A DNA stretch of 64,000 nucleotides from FEN-1191 sp036490715 (GCA_036490715.1 DASXDL010000044.1:46369-110368), one strand, 5' to 3'; positions 34,495-43,828 are shown, counted from the stretch's first letter. Numbers and translations are program-made. Notes: generated by a model not told the origin, from the letters alone.

Positions 34495-35901
34495 ATGAGA
34501 ACGCAAATACACTGCCGACATCTTGGGTGTCTGCTGGTCAGCGCGCTGTCGGCTTGTGCCAGCGCACCACCGCCGGCGCCGATTGATCCTGCGGGGACCG
34601 CCGCGGCCTTCAGCGCGCGACGGCTGGAACAGCTGGCGCCAGAGTTGCCGACGCCTTCCTCCTCCTGGGACCGCGCGCAGTGGCTGCAAGCCGCGCTGCT
34701 GCTCAATCCGCAGCTCGCCGAGGCACGCGCGCAGGTTGCGGCCGCGGTCGCCGGCGAGCGCACCGCGGCTGAGCATCCCAATCCGACGCTGAACCTTTTC
34801 ACCGAATACGTCGGTGGCGCGGCCCACAGCGCGAACTGGCTGTACGGCCTGTCGCTGGACTTTCTGTTGCGGCGCCCGGGCGAGCGCGCTCGCGCTCGCC
34901 ACTCGGCCGCGGTGCAGACGGCACTGGCCAAATCCAGCCTGGCCGACTCGATCTGGTCGGTGCGCGCCAGCCTGCGTCAGGCGTTGCTTGATGTCGCATC
35001 GTCGCGCGATGAGGCGGCGTTGCTGGCGACCCTGATCGCCGAGCGGCAGACGCTGCTGGACTCGGATCGAGCCCGCGCCGCGGCAGGCGACATCGCCCGC
35101 ACCCAGCTGCTGTCGGATGAACTGGAGTTGGCGCGCGCGCAGCAGCGCCTGCGGCACGAGCAGGCACGCGGCGTCGACGCAGTCTCGCGCCTCGCCGCCG
35201 CCGTCGGCGTACCGCAATCGACGCTTGATTCGCCACCGGCGCACTGGGACGAGTGGGCTGACGTCGATGCGCTTCACACCAGTTCGCTCGACCAGCCGCG
35301 CAGCGCCGCGCTGATCGGCCGGCCGGAGATGGTGCAGGCATTGCGCGAGTACGACCTTGCCGAGATTGGCCTGCAGAATGAGATCGCCAAGCGCTGGCCC
35401 GAAGTGCACCTGACGCCGGGCTACGCCTGGGGAGACCAAGGCGTACGCGAGGATCCGTTGAACGACTTCTCGCAGGAGACTGCTCTGGGCGTCAATTTCG
35501 AATTGCCATTGTTCAATCAGCATCAGGGTCCGATCGGGGAGGCGCTGGCGCGCCGCAATGCCGCCGGCCAGCATTTGATTGCGGTGCAGGCGCAGCTGTT
35601 CGAGCAGATCGATCGGGCCGAGCTCGCTTGGCCGCGCGCGCGCGCGGCCTGGGACGACGCCGTCGGCATGAGCGCCATCGCCGACAGGCAACAGGCCGCC
35701 GAGCAGCGCGCACTCGAAGCCGGTGCCGGGGATCGCGCCGCTGTGACCGGCGCGCAGTTGGCCGCCACCGAAGCGCAGCTGCTGCGACTGGCGGCCGCCT
35801 ACGACGCCCAGTCGGCTTTCGGTGCCCTGGAGGATGCCTTCCGCCGCCCGCTCCAAGGCAGCGAGGGCGAGCTGTCCCCGCCGCAGGTGCCGCAGTCATG
35901 A
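34495..35901 (+). CDS. TolC/CzcC-type outer-membrane efflux lipoprotein
   Basis: A 468-residue outer-membrane channel subunit. The N-terminus has a lipobox (VSALSAC, cysteine about residue 21), so it is probably lipid-anchored. Two OEP-type coiled-coil halves follow, with NPQLAEARAQVAAA, AEHPNPTLNLFTEY and TPGYAWGDQG typical of the metal-efflux CzcC group. Its stop overlaps the adaptor start (ATGA), so outer, periplasmic and inner parts are one operon. Confidence 0.87.
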   Translation: MRTQIHCRHLGCLLVSALSACASAPPPAPIDPAGTAAAFSARRLEQLAPELPTPSSSWDRAQWLQAALLLNPQLAEARAQVAAAVAGERTAAEHPNPTLNLFTEYVGGAAHSANWLYGLSLDFLLRRPGERARARHSAAVQTALAKSSLADSIWSVRASLRQALLDVASSRDEAALLATLIAERQTLLDSDRARAAAGDIARTQLLSDELELARAQQRLRHEQARGVDAVSRLAAAVGVPQSTLDSPPAHWDEWADVDALHTSSLDQPRSAALIGRPEMVQALREYDLAEIGLQNEIAKRWPEVHLTPGYAWGDQGVREDPLNDFSQETALGVNFELPLFNQHQGPIGEALARRNAAGQHLIAVQAQLFEQIDRAELAWPRARAAWDDAVGMSAIADRQQAAEQRALEAGAGDRAAVTGAQLAATEAQLLRLAAAYDAQSAFGALEDAFRRPLQGSEGELSPPQVPQS

Positions 35902-36860
35902 AAGGCGCGCTGCCGGTGCTGTGCCTGCTGCTGGCGGCGGCGGCAACGCACGCCGACGACGATGATGAAGCGCGTCCGGCCGCAGCGCCAAACAACTCCG
36001 GCGTGTTTGAGCTCAGCACCTCGCAGCAGCAAGCGGTGGGGATCCGTATTGATCATCCGACGCAGATGTCCGGACCGCAGCAGGTCGACGCTTACGGCTT
36101 GGTACTCGATCCGGTGGCCTTGATCAGCGATGCCGGCCACGTCGACAGCACTGCGGCAGCCGCTGAAGCGGCCGCTGCCGATGCTGCGCGAGTCGACAGT
36201 TTGTACCGCAACAATGCCGACGCCTCGCTCAAGGCGCTGCAGAGCGCGCGCGCCCAGCAGGCCGAGGCCGCCGCCCAGGCGCAGACCGCGGCCGCGACTT
36301 TCCGGCTGCAGTGGGGCCCGATTGCGACCATGGATGCGGCCGCCCGCAAGCAGTTGATCGGGCAGCTCGCCGACGGGCAGCGTCTACTGGTGCGTGCCGA
36401 CGTGCCCGGACAGGCGATCCTCGGCACGCTCGCGCCGCGGGCGCTGGTTGTTATTGATCAGGTCAGCCTGACGGCGCGGGTCCTTGGACCGCTGCCGCGC
36501 ACCGATTTGCAGTCGCAAAGCAGCGGCTGGTTGCTGGAGCTCGAACGCCGCCCCGAGGGGCTGGGGCCGGGCGCCCGCACTCACGTGCGACTGCAGGCGA
36601 CGCGTTCGAACGGCGTGATGGTGCCGGCGGCGGCGCTGCTGTACAGCGATCAGGGCGCATACGTGTTCCGGCAGACTCGAGAGCAGGGCGACAAGGCGCA
36701 GTACGCAGCGGTGCCAGTCAAGCTGCTGCTGCGAATCGGCGAGGGCTGGCTGGTCGACGGGCTGGATGACGACGACAGCATCGTGGTGCAGGGGGCCGGC
36801 GTGCTGTGGTCGCTCGAGGGCCTCAGCTCGTTCTCGGCCGCGGAAGAGGAACACGACTAG
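35898..36860 (+). CDS. Periplasmic adaptor (membrane fusion) protein of RND efflux
   Basis: A 320-residue protein with a signal peptide (LPVLCLLLAAAATHA). An acidic stretch follows (ADDDDEARP), then a short alpha-hairpin rich in Ala and Gln (about residues 90-140). The beta-barrel and membrane-proximal regions contain VMVPAAALLYSDQGAYVF and VLLRIGEGWLVDGL-like sequence, typical of HlyD/CusB adaptors. It is shorter than usual adaptors, which often exceed 380 residues. Its partners flank it directly. Confidence 0.82.
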   Translation: MKGALPVLCLLLAAAATHADDDDEARPAAAPNNSGVFELSTSQQQAVGIRIDHPTQMSGPQQVDAYGLVLDPVALISDAGHVDSTAAAAEAAAADAARVDSLYRNNADASLKALQSARAQQAEAAAQAQTAAATFRLQWGPIATMDAAARKQLIGQLADGQRLLVRADVPGQAILGTLAPRALVVIDQVSLTARVLGPLPRTDLQSQSSGWLLELERRPEGLGPGARTHVRLQATRSNGVMVPAAALLYSDQGAYVFRQTREQGDKAQYAAVPVKLLLRIGEGWLVDGLDDDDSIVVQGAGVLWSLEGLSSFSAAEEEHD

Positions 36861-36865
36861 CGATC

Positions 36866-39800
36866 ATGCTTGCCACTATCGTTCGCGCGTCGCTTGCGTA
36901 TCCAAAAATCGTCACCGCGCTGTCCCTGCTGATCGCCATGCTCGGTGGCTACGCGCTGCTCAATGCGCGCCTGGACGTGTTTCCCGACTTCGCGCCGCCG
37001 CACGTGCTGGTACAGGCGGAAGCTCCCGGCCTGGACGCCACCCAGGTGGAATCGCTGGTGACACGGCCGCTGGAGGGATTGCTCGAGGGTGCTGAAAACG
37101 TCGAGGCAGTGCGCTCGACTTCGAGTCAGGGATTATCGGCGATCCAGGTGGTATTCACCCGCGAGGGCGATCCGTATCGGCAGCGCCAGGTGATCACCGA
37201 GCGGCTGGGCGACTCGGCCTCGCTGCTGCCCGCAGGAGTGGGTCCGCCGTTGCTATCGCCGTTGAGCTCGTCGATGGAGTATCTGGTCCATTTCGGATTC
37301 ACCAGCGATCGCTTGTCATCGATCGAACTTCGCGATTTGATACGCTGGTTCGTCAAGCCACAGATTCTGGCCGTGCCCGGCGTATCGCAGGTGCAGATCT
37401 TCGGCGGCGACTCGCGCGAACGCCAGCTGCTGGCCGATCCGCTCAAGCTGCAGGCCGCCGGGGTCACGCTCGATGAGCTCGACGAGGCTGTGCGGCGCGG
37501 CACCCAGCTGATTGGCGGCGGCTATCTGGAGACACCGTCGCAGCGCATCGTGCTGCAGGCGCAATCACCCGGCGATTCGCTGGCCTCACTGGCACAGGCG
37601 GTGCTACCGACGTCGGGCAACACGCCGGTGCGCATCGGCGATGTCGCCACCGTGCGCGACGGTGCCGCGCCGCGCTTCGGCGATGCGATCATCGGCGGCA
37701 AGCCCGGCATCCTGGTCGAGACCTCCTCGCAGTACGGCGCCAACACGCTCGATGTGACTCGCGAGCTGGAACAGCGCCTGGACACGATCGCGCCGGCACT
37801 GGCGCGCCAGGGGGTTCAATACCATCCGGCGCTGCTGCGGCCGGCAAGCTTCATCGAAAGCGCGATCGCCAAGCTGGGCAATTCGCTGCTGATCGGTGCG
37901 GCACTGGTGGTCGTGCTGTTGCTGCTGACGTTTCGCGACTGGCGCGGCGCGTTCGTCTCGTTCAGCTCGATTCCGGTGTCGCTGCTGGCGACCATCTGGA
38001 TCCTGACCAGCCGCGGAATCACACTCAATACGATGACGCTGGGCGGCCTGGTCGTGGCACTCGGTGTGGTGGTGGATGACGCGGTGATTGACGTCGAGAA
38101 CATCACCCGCCGCCGGCGCGCCGCCGGTGAGAATGTCGATGTGCGATCGCTGCTGCTGAATGCCTCGCTCGAGGTGCGGCGCCCGGTGTTTTACGCCACC
38201 GCCGCGGTCGCGGTCGCGTTCCTGCCGATCCTGATGCTGACCGGAATCCAGGGTTCGTTCTTCCAGCCGCTGTCGACGGCGTTTCTGCTGGCAGTTGGCC
38301 TGTCGCTGCTGGTGGCGATGAGCGCCACGCCGGCGCTGTGCGCGCTGCTGATGAACTCCTATACGCCGCGACCCGAGGCGGCGTGGCTGCATCGCTGCAA
38401 GCAGGCGCAGCAGTGGGCGATCACACGCCTGCAGCCGCACCCGGGCTTGGTGCTGGCGATCGTACTGCTGTGCGGCGCCGCTGGTGTGGCGCTGCTGCCG
38501 TTGCTGGGCTCGCGCCTGCTACCGGATTTTCGCGAGGACTATCTGATCGCGCACGCCGCGCTGCGACCCGGCATTTCGCTGCAGGAGACCTCGCGCGTCG
38601 GCCAGCGCATCGCCCAACGTTTGGCCGCGATTCCTGGTATCAAGAGCGTGGCCGAGCAGATCGGCCGCGCGGAGAACGGCCAGGATCCGGATGCGCCGAA
38701 CAAGAGCGAGTTCGAGATCCAGCTCGATCGCGCGCAGGGCGCAGAAGCCGAACAGGTCGAAGCCAAGATCCGCGCTGTGTTCGACAACTATCCCAACCAG
38801 TTGGTCGAGATCTACTCGGTGCTGGCCGAGCGCATCGGCGAGACGCTCTCGGGCGAGGGTGCGCCATTCTTCGTCAGCGTATTTGGCCCGGATCTGGATA
38901 CCGATGATCAGGTGGCCGGCGAGATCGCCGAGCTGCTGCGAGCCTGGCCGCAGAGCGGCACCGTCCGGCTCGAGGTGCCGCCGCGTCAGCCGGAACTTCG
39001 TATCGAGTTGCGGTCCGAGCAACTGGCGCTGTACGGCCTGCAGGCGGCCGATGTGCTCAAGACCGTGAACGCTGCGTTCCACGGCACCGAGGTCGCGCAG
39101 CTCAATCAATCCGATCGCAGCGTGCCGATCGTGGTTCGCGTCGCCGGCGTGGACAGCACCCCGCAGACGGTGCGCGATCTGGTGCTGCATGGGCGCGAAG
39201 GAGCGCTGGTGCCGCTATCGGCGGTCGCCGAGCTGCAGATGGTATCGGCGCGCAGCCTGATCAGTCACGAAGCCGGTCTGCGTCGGCAGGTGGTGATCGC
39301 CAATCCGCAGACCACCGACCAGGCAGGCTACGCGCGCGCTGCGCGCGCGACCATTGCCGAGCACGTCAAGCTGCCACCGGACGTGTACCTGCGCTACGGT
39401 GGCACCGCGCCGGCGCAGTCCGCCGCGGCCCGAGAACTGCTGCTGCATTCAAGCGCGGCGTTGGTGCTGATCGTGCTGCTGCTGGCGCTGTGCTTTGGGC
39501 AGAGCCGGCACGTGGCTTTGGTGCTGGTGGCGTTGCCCAGCACCTTGCTCGGTGGAGTCATCGCGGTGGCGCTCACGGGCGGCTCGCTGTCGCTCGGGGC
39601 GATGGTGGGCTTCGTGGCGCTGTTCGGCATGGCCGCGCGCAACACCATTTTGCTGATCTCGCACTACGATCATCTGGTTAACGCCGAGCAGCAGTCATGG
39701 AGTGCGGCTACGGCACTGCGCGGAGCCGAAGAGCGCTTGACGCCGGTGCTGTTGACAGCGCTGCTGACCGGACTGGCGCTGCTGCCGGTGGCCATCCAGT

Positions 39801-39946
39801 CGCATCAGCCCGGACACGAGATCGAAGGTCCCATGGCGGTGGTCATTCTGGGCGGACTGGTGTCCTCGACGCTGGTGAGCCTGGTGCTGGTGCCGCCCCT
39901 GGCAGGTCGGTGGCTGCGCTACGGGCCGCTTCGCGCGGTCAATTAA
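36866..39946 (+). CDS. Heavy-metal-type RND transporter (CusA/CzcA family)
   Basis: A 1026-residue inner-membrane proton antiporter. The N-terminal helix is followed by LDVFPDFAPPHVLVQAEAPG and LVTRPLEGLLEGAENVEAVR, typical of the HME branch. The proton-relay region in TM4 is VVDDAVIDVENITRRRR. Two repeats of the porter domain and six plus six helices are apparent. The metal or other substrate cannot be assigned. The frame upstream of the ATG at 36866 shadows the adaptor gene. It probably detoxifies divalent cations; lanthanide or copper handling would be speculation. Confidence 0.9.
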   Translation: MLATIVRASLAYPKIVTALSLLIAMLGGYALLNARLDVFPDFAPPHVLVQAEAPGLDATQVESLVTRPLEGLLEGAENVEAVRSTSSQGLSAIQVVFTREGDPYRQRQVITERLGDSASLLPAGVGPPLLSPLSSSMEYLVHFGFTSDRLSSIELRDLIRWFVKPQILAVPGVSQVQIFGGDSRERQLLADPLKLQAAGVTLDELDEAVRRGTQLIGGGYLETPSQRIVLQAQSPGDSLASLAQAVLPTSGNTPVRIGDVATVRDGAAPRFGDAIIGGKPGILVETSSQYGANTLDVTRELEQRLDTIAPALARQGVQYHPALLRPASFIESAIAKLGNSLLIGAALVVVLLLLTFRDWRGAFVSFSSIPVSLLATIWILTSRGITLNTMTLGGLVVALGVVVDDAVIDVENITRRRRAAGENVDVRSLLLNASLEVRRPVFYATAAVAVAFLPILMLTGIQGSFFQPLSTAFLLAVGLSLLVAMSATPALCALLMNSYTPRPEAAWLHRCKQAQQWAITRLQPHPGLVLAIVLLCGAAGVALLPLLGSRLLPDFREDYLIAHAALRPGISLQETSRVGQRIAQRLAAIPGIKSVAEQIGRAENGQDPDAPNKSEFEIQLDRAQGAEAEQVEAKIRAVFDNYPNQLVEIYSVLAERIGETLSGEGAPFFVSVFGPDLDTDDQVAGEIAELLRAWPQSGTVRLEVPPRQPELRIELRSEQLALYGLQAADVLKTVNAAFHGTEVAQLNQSDRSVPIVVRVAGVDSTPQTVRDLVLHGREGALVPLSAVAELQMVSARSLISHEAGLRRQVVIANPQTTDQAGYARAARATIAEHVKLPPDVYLRYGGTAPAQSAAARELLLHSSAALVLIVLLLALCFGQSRHVALVLVALPSTLLGGVIAVALTGGSLSLGAMVGFVALFGMAARNTILLISHYDHLVNAEQQSWSAATALRGAEERLTPVLLTALLTGLALLPVAIQSHQPGHEIEGPMAVVILGGLVSSTLVSLVLVPPLAGRWLRYGPLRAVN

Positions 39947-40051
39947 GGGACTGCGGCGGTTTGGTAACACTTACGCGCCAGTCTGTAGCCTTTATGGCAC
40001 TCCTTACAATGATCGCGCGGAATTGCCGCGATAAGCCTTTGTTTGATAACA

Positions 40052-40079
40052 GCAACGATGTTGCCAACGTACAACATCG
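40052..40079. promoter_or_regulatory. Overlapping dyads upstream of the porin promoter
   Basis: GCAAC-GAT-GTTGC (40052-40064) overlaps CGATGTTG-N8-CAACATCG (40056-40063/40072-40079). A further GTTG lies at 40080. The repeated CAAC/GTTG half-sites end where the -24 element begins. They could be contacted by a Fis-type helix-turn-helix regulator. Their position so close to the promoter would also suit competition with polymerase. Confidence 0.45.
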
Positions 40080-40080
40080 G

Positions 40081-40097
40081 TTGGCACGTCGCTTGCT
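40081..40097 (+). promoter_or_regulatory. Sigma-54 (-24/-12) promoter upstream of the porin
   Basis: TTGGCACG-N4-TTGCT matches the RpoN consensus almost exactly, with the invariant GG and GC 10 bases apart (GG 40083-40084, GC 40095-40096). Transcription would start near 40107, leaving a leader of about 88 bases before the porin ATG. Confidence 0.75.
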
Positions 40098-40194
40098 GAT
40101 TGCTTGCGTGGGGTTCCTGCACCCAAGCAGGTTGCCTGGTTGCAGCACCGCTGCCAGCCGGCGTCGCGAGAAGACAACAATTTGGAGTTACCTA

Positions 40195-41460
40195 ATGAAG
40201 AACATTTTTGCATCTCACTCTTACCGAGGGCTGTGGGTCGCTGGCGCCCTATTGCCTTCACTGATAGCCCCGGCGATGGCCGTCGACCTGGCCACCGCCG
40301 ATGGCTCCTGGACCTTTTCGATCGATGGCAACGTCAACGCGGACTACGTCTATTCGAGTTGCGAAAGCCCCAACGCCACTTCGGCCGCGGTCGCGGCGGG
40401 CGGCGGCCTGACCTGCGTGGGCGGTGCTAACGGCAATAGCGTCTCGAGCATCGACAACGGCCTGTTGCCTGCGGCCTTCGTGTTTGGCGTCGCGACCACG
40501 CAGGACGGCATCGACATCGCCGCGCACCTGGGCGTGTATCCGGGCATCGACACCCACACCGGCGGCAACCCCAATGGCGGCGGCAGCAACGCGGCGCTCG
40601 GTACCGCCGGACTGGACGTTCGCCAGGTGTACGCCACCTTCGGCAACAAGGACTGGGGCACCGTGCTGATTGGCCGACAGATCGGTCTGTTCGGAGCGGA
40701 CGTCATTCTGAACGACATGACGCTGCTGGGCGTCGGCGCTCCAGGCGGCGCGGCCTCGGCGGCTCCAGGCAACACCACCTTAGGTGGTATCGGCTGGGGT
40801 TACGTTTACACCGACTGGCTGGCGCAGATCGACTACACGACCCCGGACTTCTCCGGCTTCACTGTGACCGGCGGCGTTTTCAATCCGCTCAGCAATCAAG
40901 CCACCGCGGACACGAAGAAGGCACCGGGTTTCCACGCCAAGGCCGCTTGGAAGTTGCCGATCGCTGACGGCACCTCGTTCTATGCGTCGGCGGCGTTCAT
41001 CAGCCAGGACCAGGACTACGAGTCACCGGTGGTGGGCCACGTCGGCTACACCAGCACCGGCGAGGATATCTTCCTCAAATTCGATGTGCAGAACTTCGAG
41101 GTGTTCGGCTACTACTACCATGGCAACGGACTGGGCACGATCGGATTGTTCCTGCTGGCCGATGACGGGCTGGGCCACAAGCGCAACTCGGACGGCTACC
41201 TGGCGCAGGCCACGTACAAGTTTGGGCCGGTTAAGCTCGGCGTGAACTACGGCGACAGCCGACTGGATAATGCCGGCGCACTCGATGCCGGTGGTCCTTT
41301 CCTGATCCGTAGCAACCGCAAGGCCACTGCGGGCGCTTACTACTCTGTGACGAAGAACCTCACCTTGCTGGCTGAGTTCAGCAACACGCGCAGCGAAGCG
41401 CAGAACGGTGACAGCGACAAGGCCAACACGTTCAACGTCGGCGCCTTCGTGGCGTTCTAA
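40195..41460 (+). CDS. Outer-membrane porin
   Basis: A 421-residue protein with a signal peptide ending in LIAPAMA (about residue 29). The mature part has alternating beta-strand patterns throughout, glycine/aspartate-rich loops and a terminal phenylalanine (FNVGAFVAF), all porin features. LDVRQVYATFGNKDWGTVLIGRQ resembles Gram-negative general porins. TTTGGAG precedes the ATG. It has its own sigma-54 promoter and terminator, and lies just upstream of xoxF. A role in letting methanol or metal ligands into the periplasm is an inference from location only. Confidence 0.87.
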   Translation: MKNIFASHSYRGLWVAGALLPSLIAPAMAVDLATADGSWTFSIDGNVNADYVYSSCESPNATSAAVAAGGGLTCVGGANGNSVSSIDNGLLPAAFVFGVATTQDGIDIAAHLGVYPGIDTHTGGNPNGGGSNAALGTAGLDVRQVYATFGNKDWGTVLIGRQIGLFGADVILNDMTLLGVGAPGGAASAAPGNTTLGGIGWGYVYTDWLAQIDYTTPDFSGFTVTGGVFNPLSNQATADTKKAPGFHAKAAWKLPIADGTSFYASAAFISQDQDYESPVVGHVGYTSTGEDIFLKFDVQNFEVFGYYYHGNGLGTIGLFLLADDGLGHKRNSDGYLAQATYKFGPVKLGVNYGDSRLDNAGALDAGGPFLIRSNRKATAGAYYSVTKNLTLLAEFSNTRSEAQNGDSDKANTFNVGAFVAF

Positions 41461-41504
41461 AGAGATCGATACGCGGACCCGGATCACCGGGCCGGACGAT
41501 CGTG

Positions 41505-41539
41505 GCGCGGGCGCTCTCAAGGCGCCCGCGCTTTTTTTT
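41505..41539 (+). terminator. Rho-independent terminator after the porin
   Basis: A perfect 10-bp GC stem (GCGCGGGCGC / GCGCCCGCGC) with a 7-base loop is followed by eight T bases, 45 bases after the porin stop. Confidence 0.93.
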
Positions 41540-41718
41540 GCCTTGGGATTGCGTGGCAGCGAGCGTCAGAGATAGCGCGCGCAGCGTGCTGCAGAGCATC
41601 GGTCGCGCAGCGTCATTTGGGCATCTCTTGAGTCGCGCCACAAGGCCCCGCGCTTGTGCCATTTCTGACGCAAGTTTGTAGCGAACGCGTCGCTGGGAGT
41701 CTCGGGTCGTCGGGAAAG

Positions 41719-41747
41719 AGTCCTACCAACAGACCGGACTTAGGACT
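41719..41747. promoter_or_regulatory. Dyad upstream of the xoxF promoter
   Basis: AGTCCTA (41719-41725) and TAGGACT (41741-41747) form a perfect inverted repeat. Their centres are 22 bases apart, about two helical turns, and they lie some 50 bases before the -24 element. This is a plausible upstream activator sequence for a sigma-54 enhancer-binding protein. Confidence 0.4.
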
Positions 41748-41793
41748 ATGATAACAAGTGAGGTTTAGGAAATTACAAGCAGGCGGTCAGGAA

Positions 41794-41810
41794 CTGGCAC
41801 GAAGCCTGCT
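41794..41810 (+). promoter_or_regulatory. Sigma-54 (-24/-12)-like promoter of xoxF
   Basis: CTGGCACG-N4-CTGCT keeps the invariant GG (41796-41797) and GC (41808-41809) at 10-base spacing. It differs from consensus mainly in C for the first T of TTGC. Transcription would start near 41820, about 120 bases before xoxF. Confidence 0.62.
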
Positions 41811-41940
41811 AGGGGACAAACGGTCGCGATGCCATGCACGTGACCGCGTCTGCGCTCTTTAGTGCAGATGAGCGGGGTGGTGGCAGTGCTCACCGTTAGA
41901 ACGTATAGAACGATACAACGCGAATTGAGGAGAACTGCGT

Positions 41941-43803
41941 ATGCTATTTGAACGTGAGGGAAGGCTATGGACGTTTTGTGCCATCCTGGCACTCGGAGGG
42001 TCCTGTGCCGCTGCAATCGGAGATGAGGTCGCCGATCGCGCCAAAAATCCCGATCTGTGGGCGGCGCCAGGTGGAGACCAGTCCCTCACGCGGCATAGCC
42101 GTCTGAAGGACATCAACACCAGCAACGCCAGCAAGCTGACGATGGTGTGGTCACAGTCGAGCGGCACCCTGCGCGGCCATGAGGGCCAGCCCCTGGTGGT
42201 GGATGTCGGCGGCGTTCCCATGTTCTACATGGAGAGCGGCTGGCCGAACATCGTCCAGGCACTGGACCTGAGCGACCCGGATCATCCGAAGGAGATCTGG
42301 AACTACAAGAAGACCACCAATCGCGATGACTCGGCAGTGCCGCGCGCCTGCTGCGACACCGTCAACCGTGGCATGTCCTATGCGGACGGCAAGCTCGTGT
42401 TCGGCACCCTGGACGGCTTCGTGATCGCTTTGGATGCGAAGACCGGCAAGGAGCTCTGGGTCGTCAAGCACGCCTATCCGGACAAGGGTGAGACCATCAC
42501 GCCGGCGCCGCTGATTGCGGACGGCAAGGTGATCATTGGCTTCGGCGGCGATGAGTTTGCCGCGCGCGGCCGCTTGACTGCCTACAATCTGGCTGATGGC
42601 AAGAAGGTGTGGGAGTTCTACAGCACCGGCACTGACCAAGACATCGGTCTGACCAAGGAGACCAACAAGAAGCATCCGGAATATGGCACTGCCGGTAAAG
42701 ACATCGGCATTTCCAGCTATCCGGGCGACGAGTGGAAGCGTGGCGGTGGCGCCCAGTGGGGCTTCTACAGCTTCGATCCGGAGCTGAAGCTGGTGTACAC
42801 CTCGAGCGGCAACCCCGGCCTGTGGAGCCCGTCGTATCGTTGCAAGTACAAGACGCATGAAGAGTGCAACAACGGCACGCAGGACAACAAGTTCTCGATG
42901 AGCATCTTCGCCCGCAATGTCGACACCGGCGAGGTCGTCTGGGTCTATCAGATGACGCCGTTCGATCAGTGGGACTATGACGGCATCAACGAGAACATGC
43001 TCGAAGACGCGACGGTCGATGGCAAGATGCGCAAGATCCTGATCCATTTCGATCGTAACGGCTTTGCCTACGTGCTCGATCGTACCGACGGCACGCTGCT
43101 GCGCGCCAACAAGTACGTGACCACCAACTGGGCCGAGAAGGTCGACATGAAGACCGGCCGGCCGATCAAGGTGAAGGAGCATTCTCCGTTCGCCGTAAAC
43201 GGCAACACCCAGGCCTGCCCGTCAGCGATGGGCGGCAAGGATCAGCAGCCTTGTGCGATTGATCCGAGCGAGCCTGGCATGGCGTACTGCCCGACCAATA
43301 ACTGGTGCATGGAAGACGAGCCGCAATCGCGTTCACACACCCAGCAGGGCACGGTGTACGTGTTTGCCAACGTCTTCATGTATCCGGAGAAGCCGGGCAT
43401 CACGGGCAAGTTCAAGAAGTTCAACGTCCTGACGGGCGAGACTGTGTGGGAGATTCCGGACCCGTACCCGAATTGGGGCGGCGCTCTGGTAACCGACGGC
43501 GGGCTGGCCTTCTATGGCAGCCTGAACGGCGACTTCCGTGCGGTTGATCGCAAGGACGGCAAAGTGCTGTGGCAGGTGCGTCTGGGATCGGGAATCATCG
43601 GAAACCCGGTTACCTATAAGCTCGCCGGCAAGCAGTACATCTCCGTGTGGAGCGGCATCGGCGGCTGGATCGGCCTGCCGGTCACCGCGGGCCTGGATCT
43701 GAGCGATAAGTTCGGCGCCATCGGCGCCACCGCCATGACCAAGGCGGCAAACCTCGACAAGATTCCGATGGGCGGAACTATGTATACGTTCCGAGTCGAA
43801 TAG
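41941..43803 (+). CDS. xoxF: Lanthanide-dependent methanol dehydrogenase XoxF
   Basis: A 620-residue periplasmic PQQ enzyme that oxidises methanol. A signal peptide (residues about 1-26) precedes an eight-bladed propeller. The adjacent disulfide cysteines are C137-C138 (RACCDT). In DQWDYDG, the catalytic D345 is followed two residues on by D347, the extra aspartate that marks lanthanide coordination; calcium MxaF enzymes have alanine there. SYPGDEWKRGGGAQWG and GNPGLWSPSYR are MDH hallmarks. No mxaI is present. PQQ comes from the pqq operon 18 kb away. The XoxF clade cannot be fixed without a tree. Confidence 0.95.
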   Translation: MLFEREGRLWTFCAILALGGSCAAAIGDEVADRAKNPDLWAAPGGDQSLTRHSRLKDINTSNASKLTMVWSQSSGTLRGHEGQPLVVDVGGVPMFYMESGWPNIVQALDLSDPDHPKEIWNYKKTTNRDDSAVPRACCDTVNRGMSYADGKLVFGTLDGFVIALDAKTGKELWVVKHAYPDKGETITPAPLIADGKVIIGFGGDEFAARGRLTAYNLADGKKVWEFYSTGTDQDIGLTKETNKKHPEYGTAGKDIGISSYPGDEWKRGGGAQWGFYSFDPELKLVYTSSGNPGLWSPSYRCKYKTHEECNNGTQDNKFSMSIFARNVDTGEVVWVYQMTPFDQWDYDGINENMLEDATVDGKMRKILIHFDRNGFAYVLDRTDGTLLRANKYVTTNWAEKVDMKTGRPIKVKEHSPFAVNGNTQACPSAMGGKDQQPCAIDPSEPGMAYCPTNNWCMEDEPQSRSHTQQGTVYVFANVFMYPEKPGITGKFKKFNVLTGETVWEIPDPYPNWGGALVTDGGLAFYGSLNGDFRAVDRKDGKVLWQVRLGSGIIGNPVTYKLAGKQYISVWSGIGGWIGLPVTAGLDLSDKFGAIGATAMTKAANLDKIPMGGTMYTFRVE

Positions 43804-43828
43804 GAATGACCTAAGGCTGAGGTTTGGG

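Larger units (their letters stand above)
41540..41940. other. Non-coding spacer before xoxF
   Basis: About 400 bases lack a credible gene on either strand. The first 160 bases show nothing I can assign. The remainder holds a 7-bp dyad (41719-41747) and a sigma-54-like promoter (41794-41810), then a leader of about 120 bases with AT-richer composition. GAGGAG lies 8 bases before the xoxF ATG. Confidence 0.6.

Noticed and set aside
39971..39986. Additional GG-N10-GC match upstream of the porin
   Set aside because: Only the invariant bases fit; the CACG and TTGC parts are poor, and a much better site lies at 40081.
41941..43803. Calcium-type methanol dehydrogenase (MxaF)
   Set aside because: The DYDG motif has the additional aspartate of XoxF, and no mxaI small subunit is found nearby.
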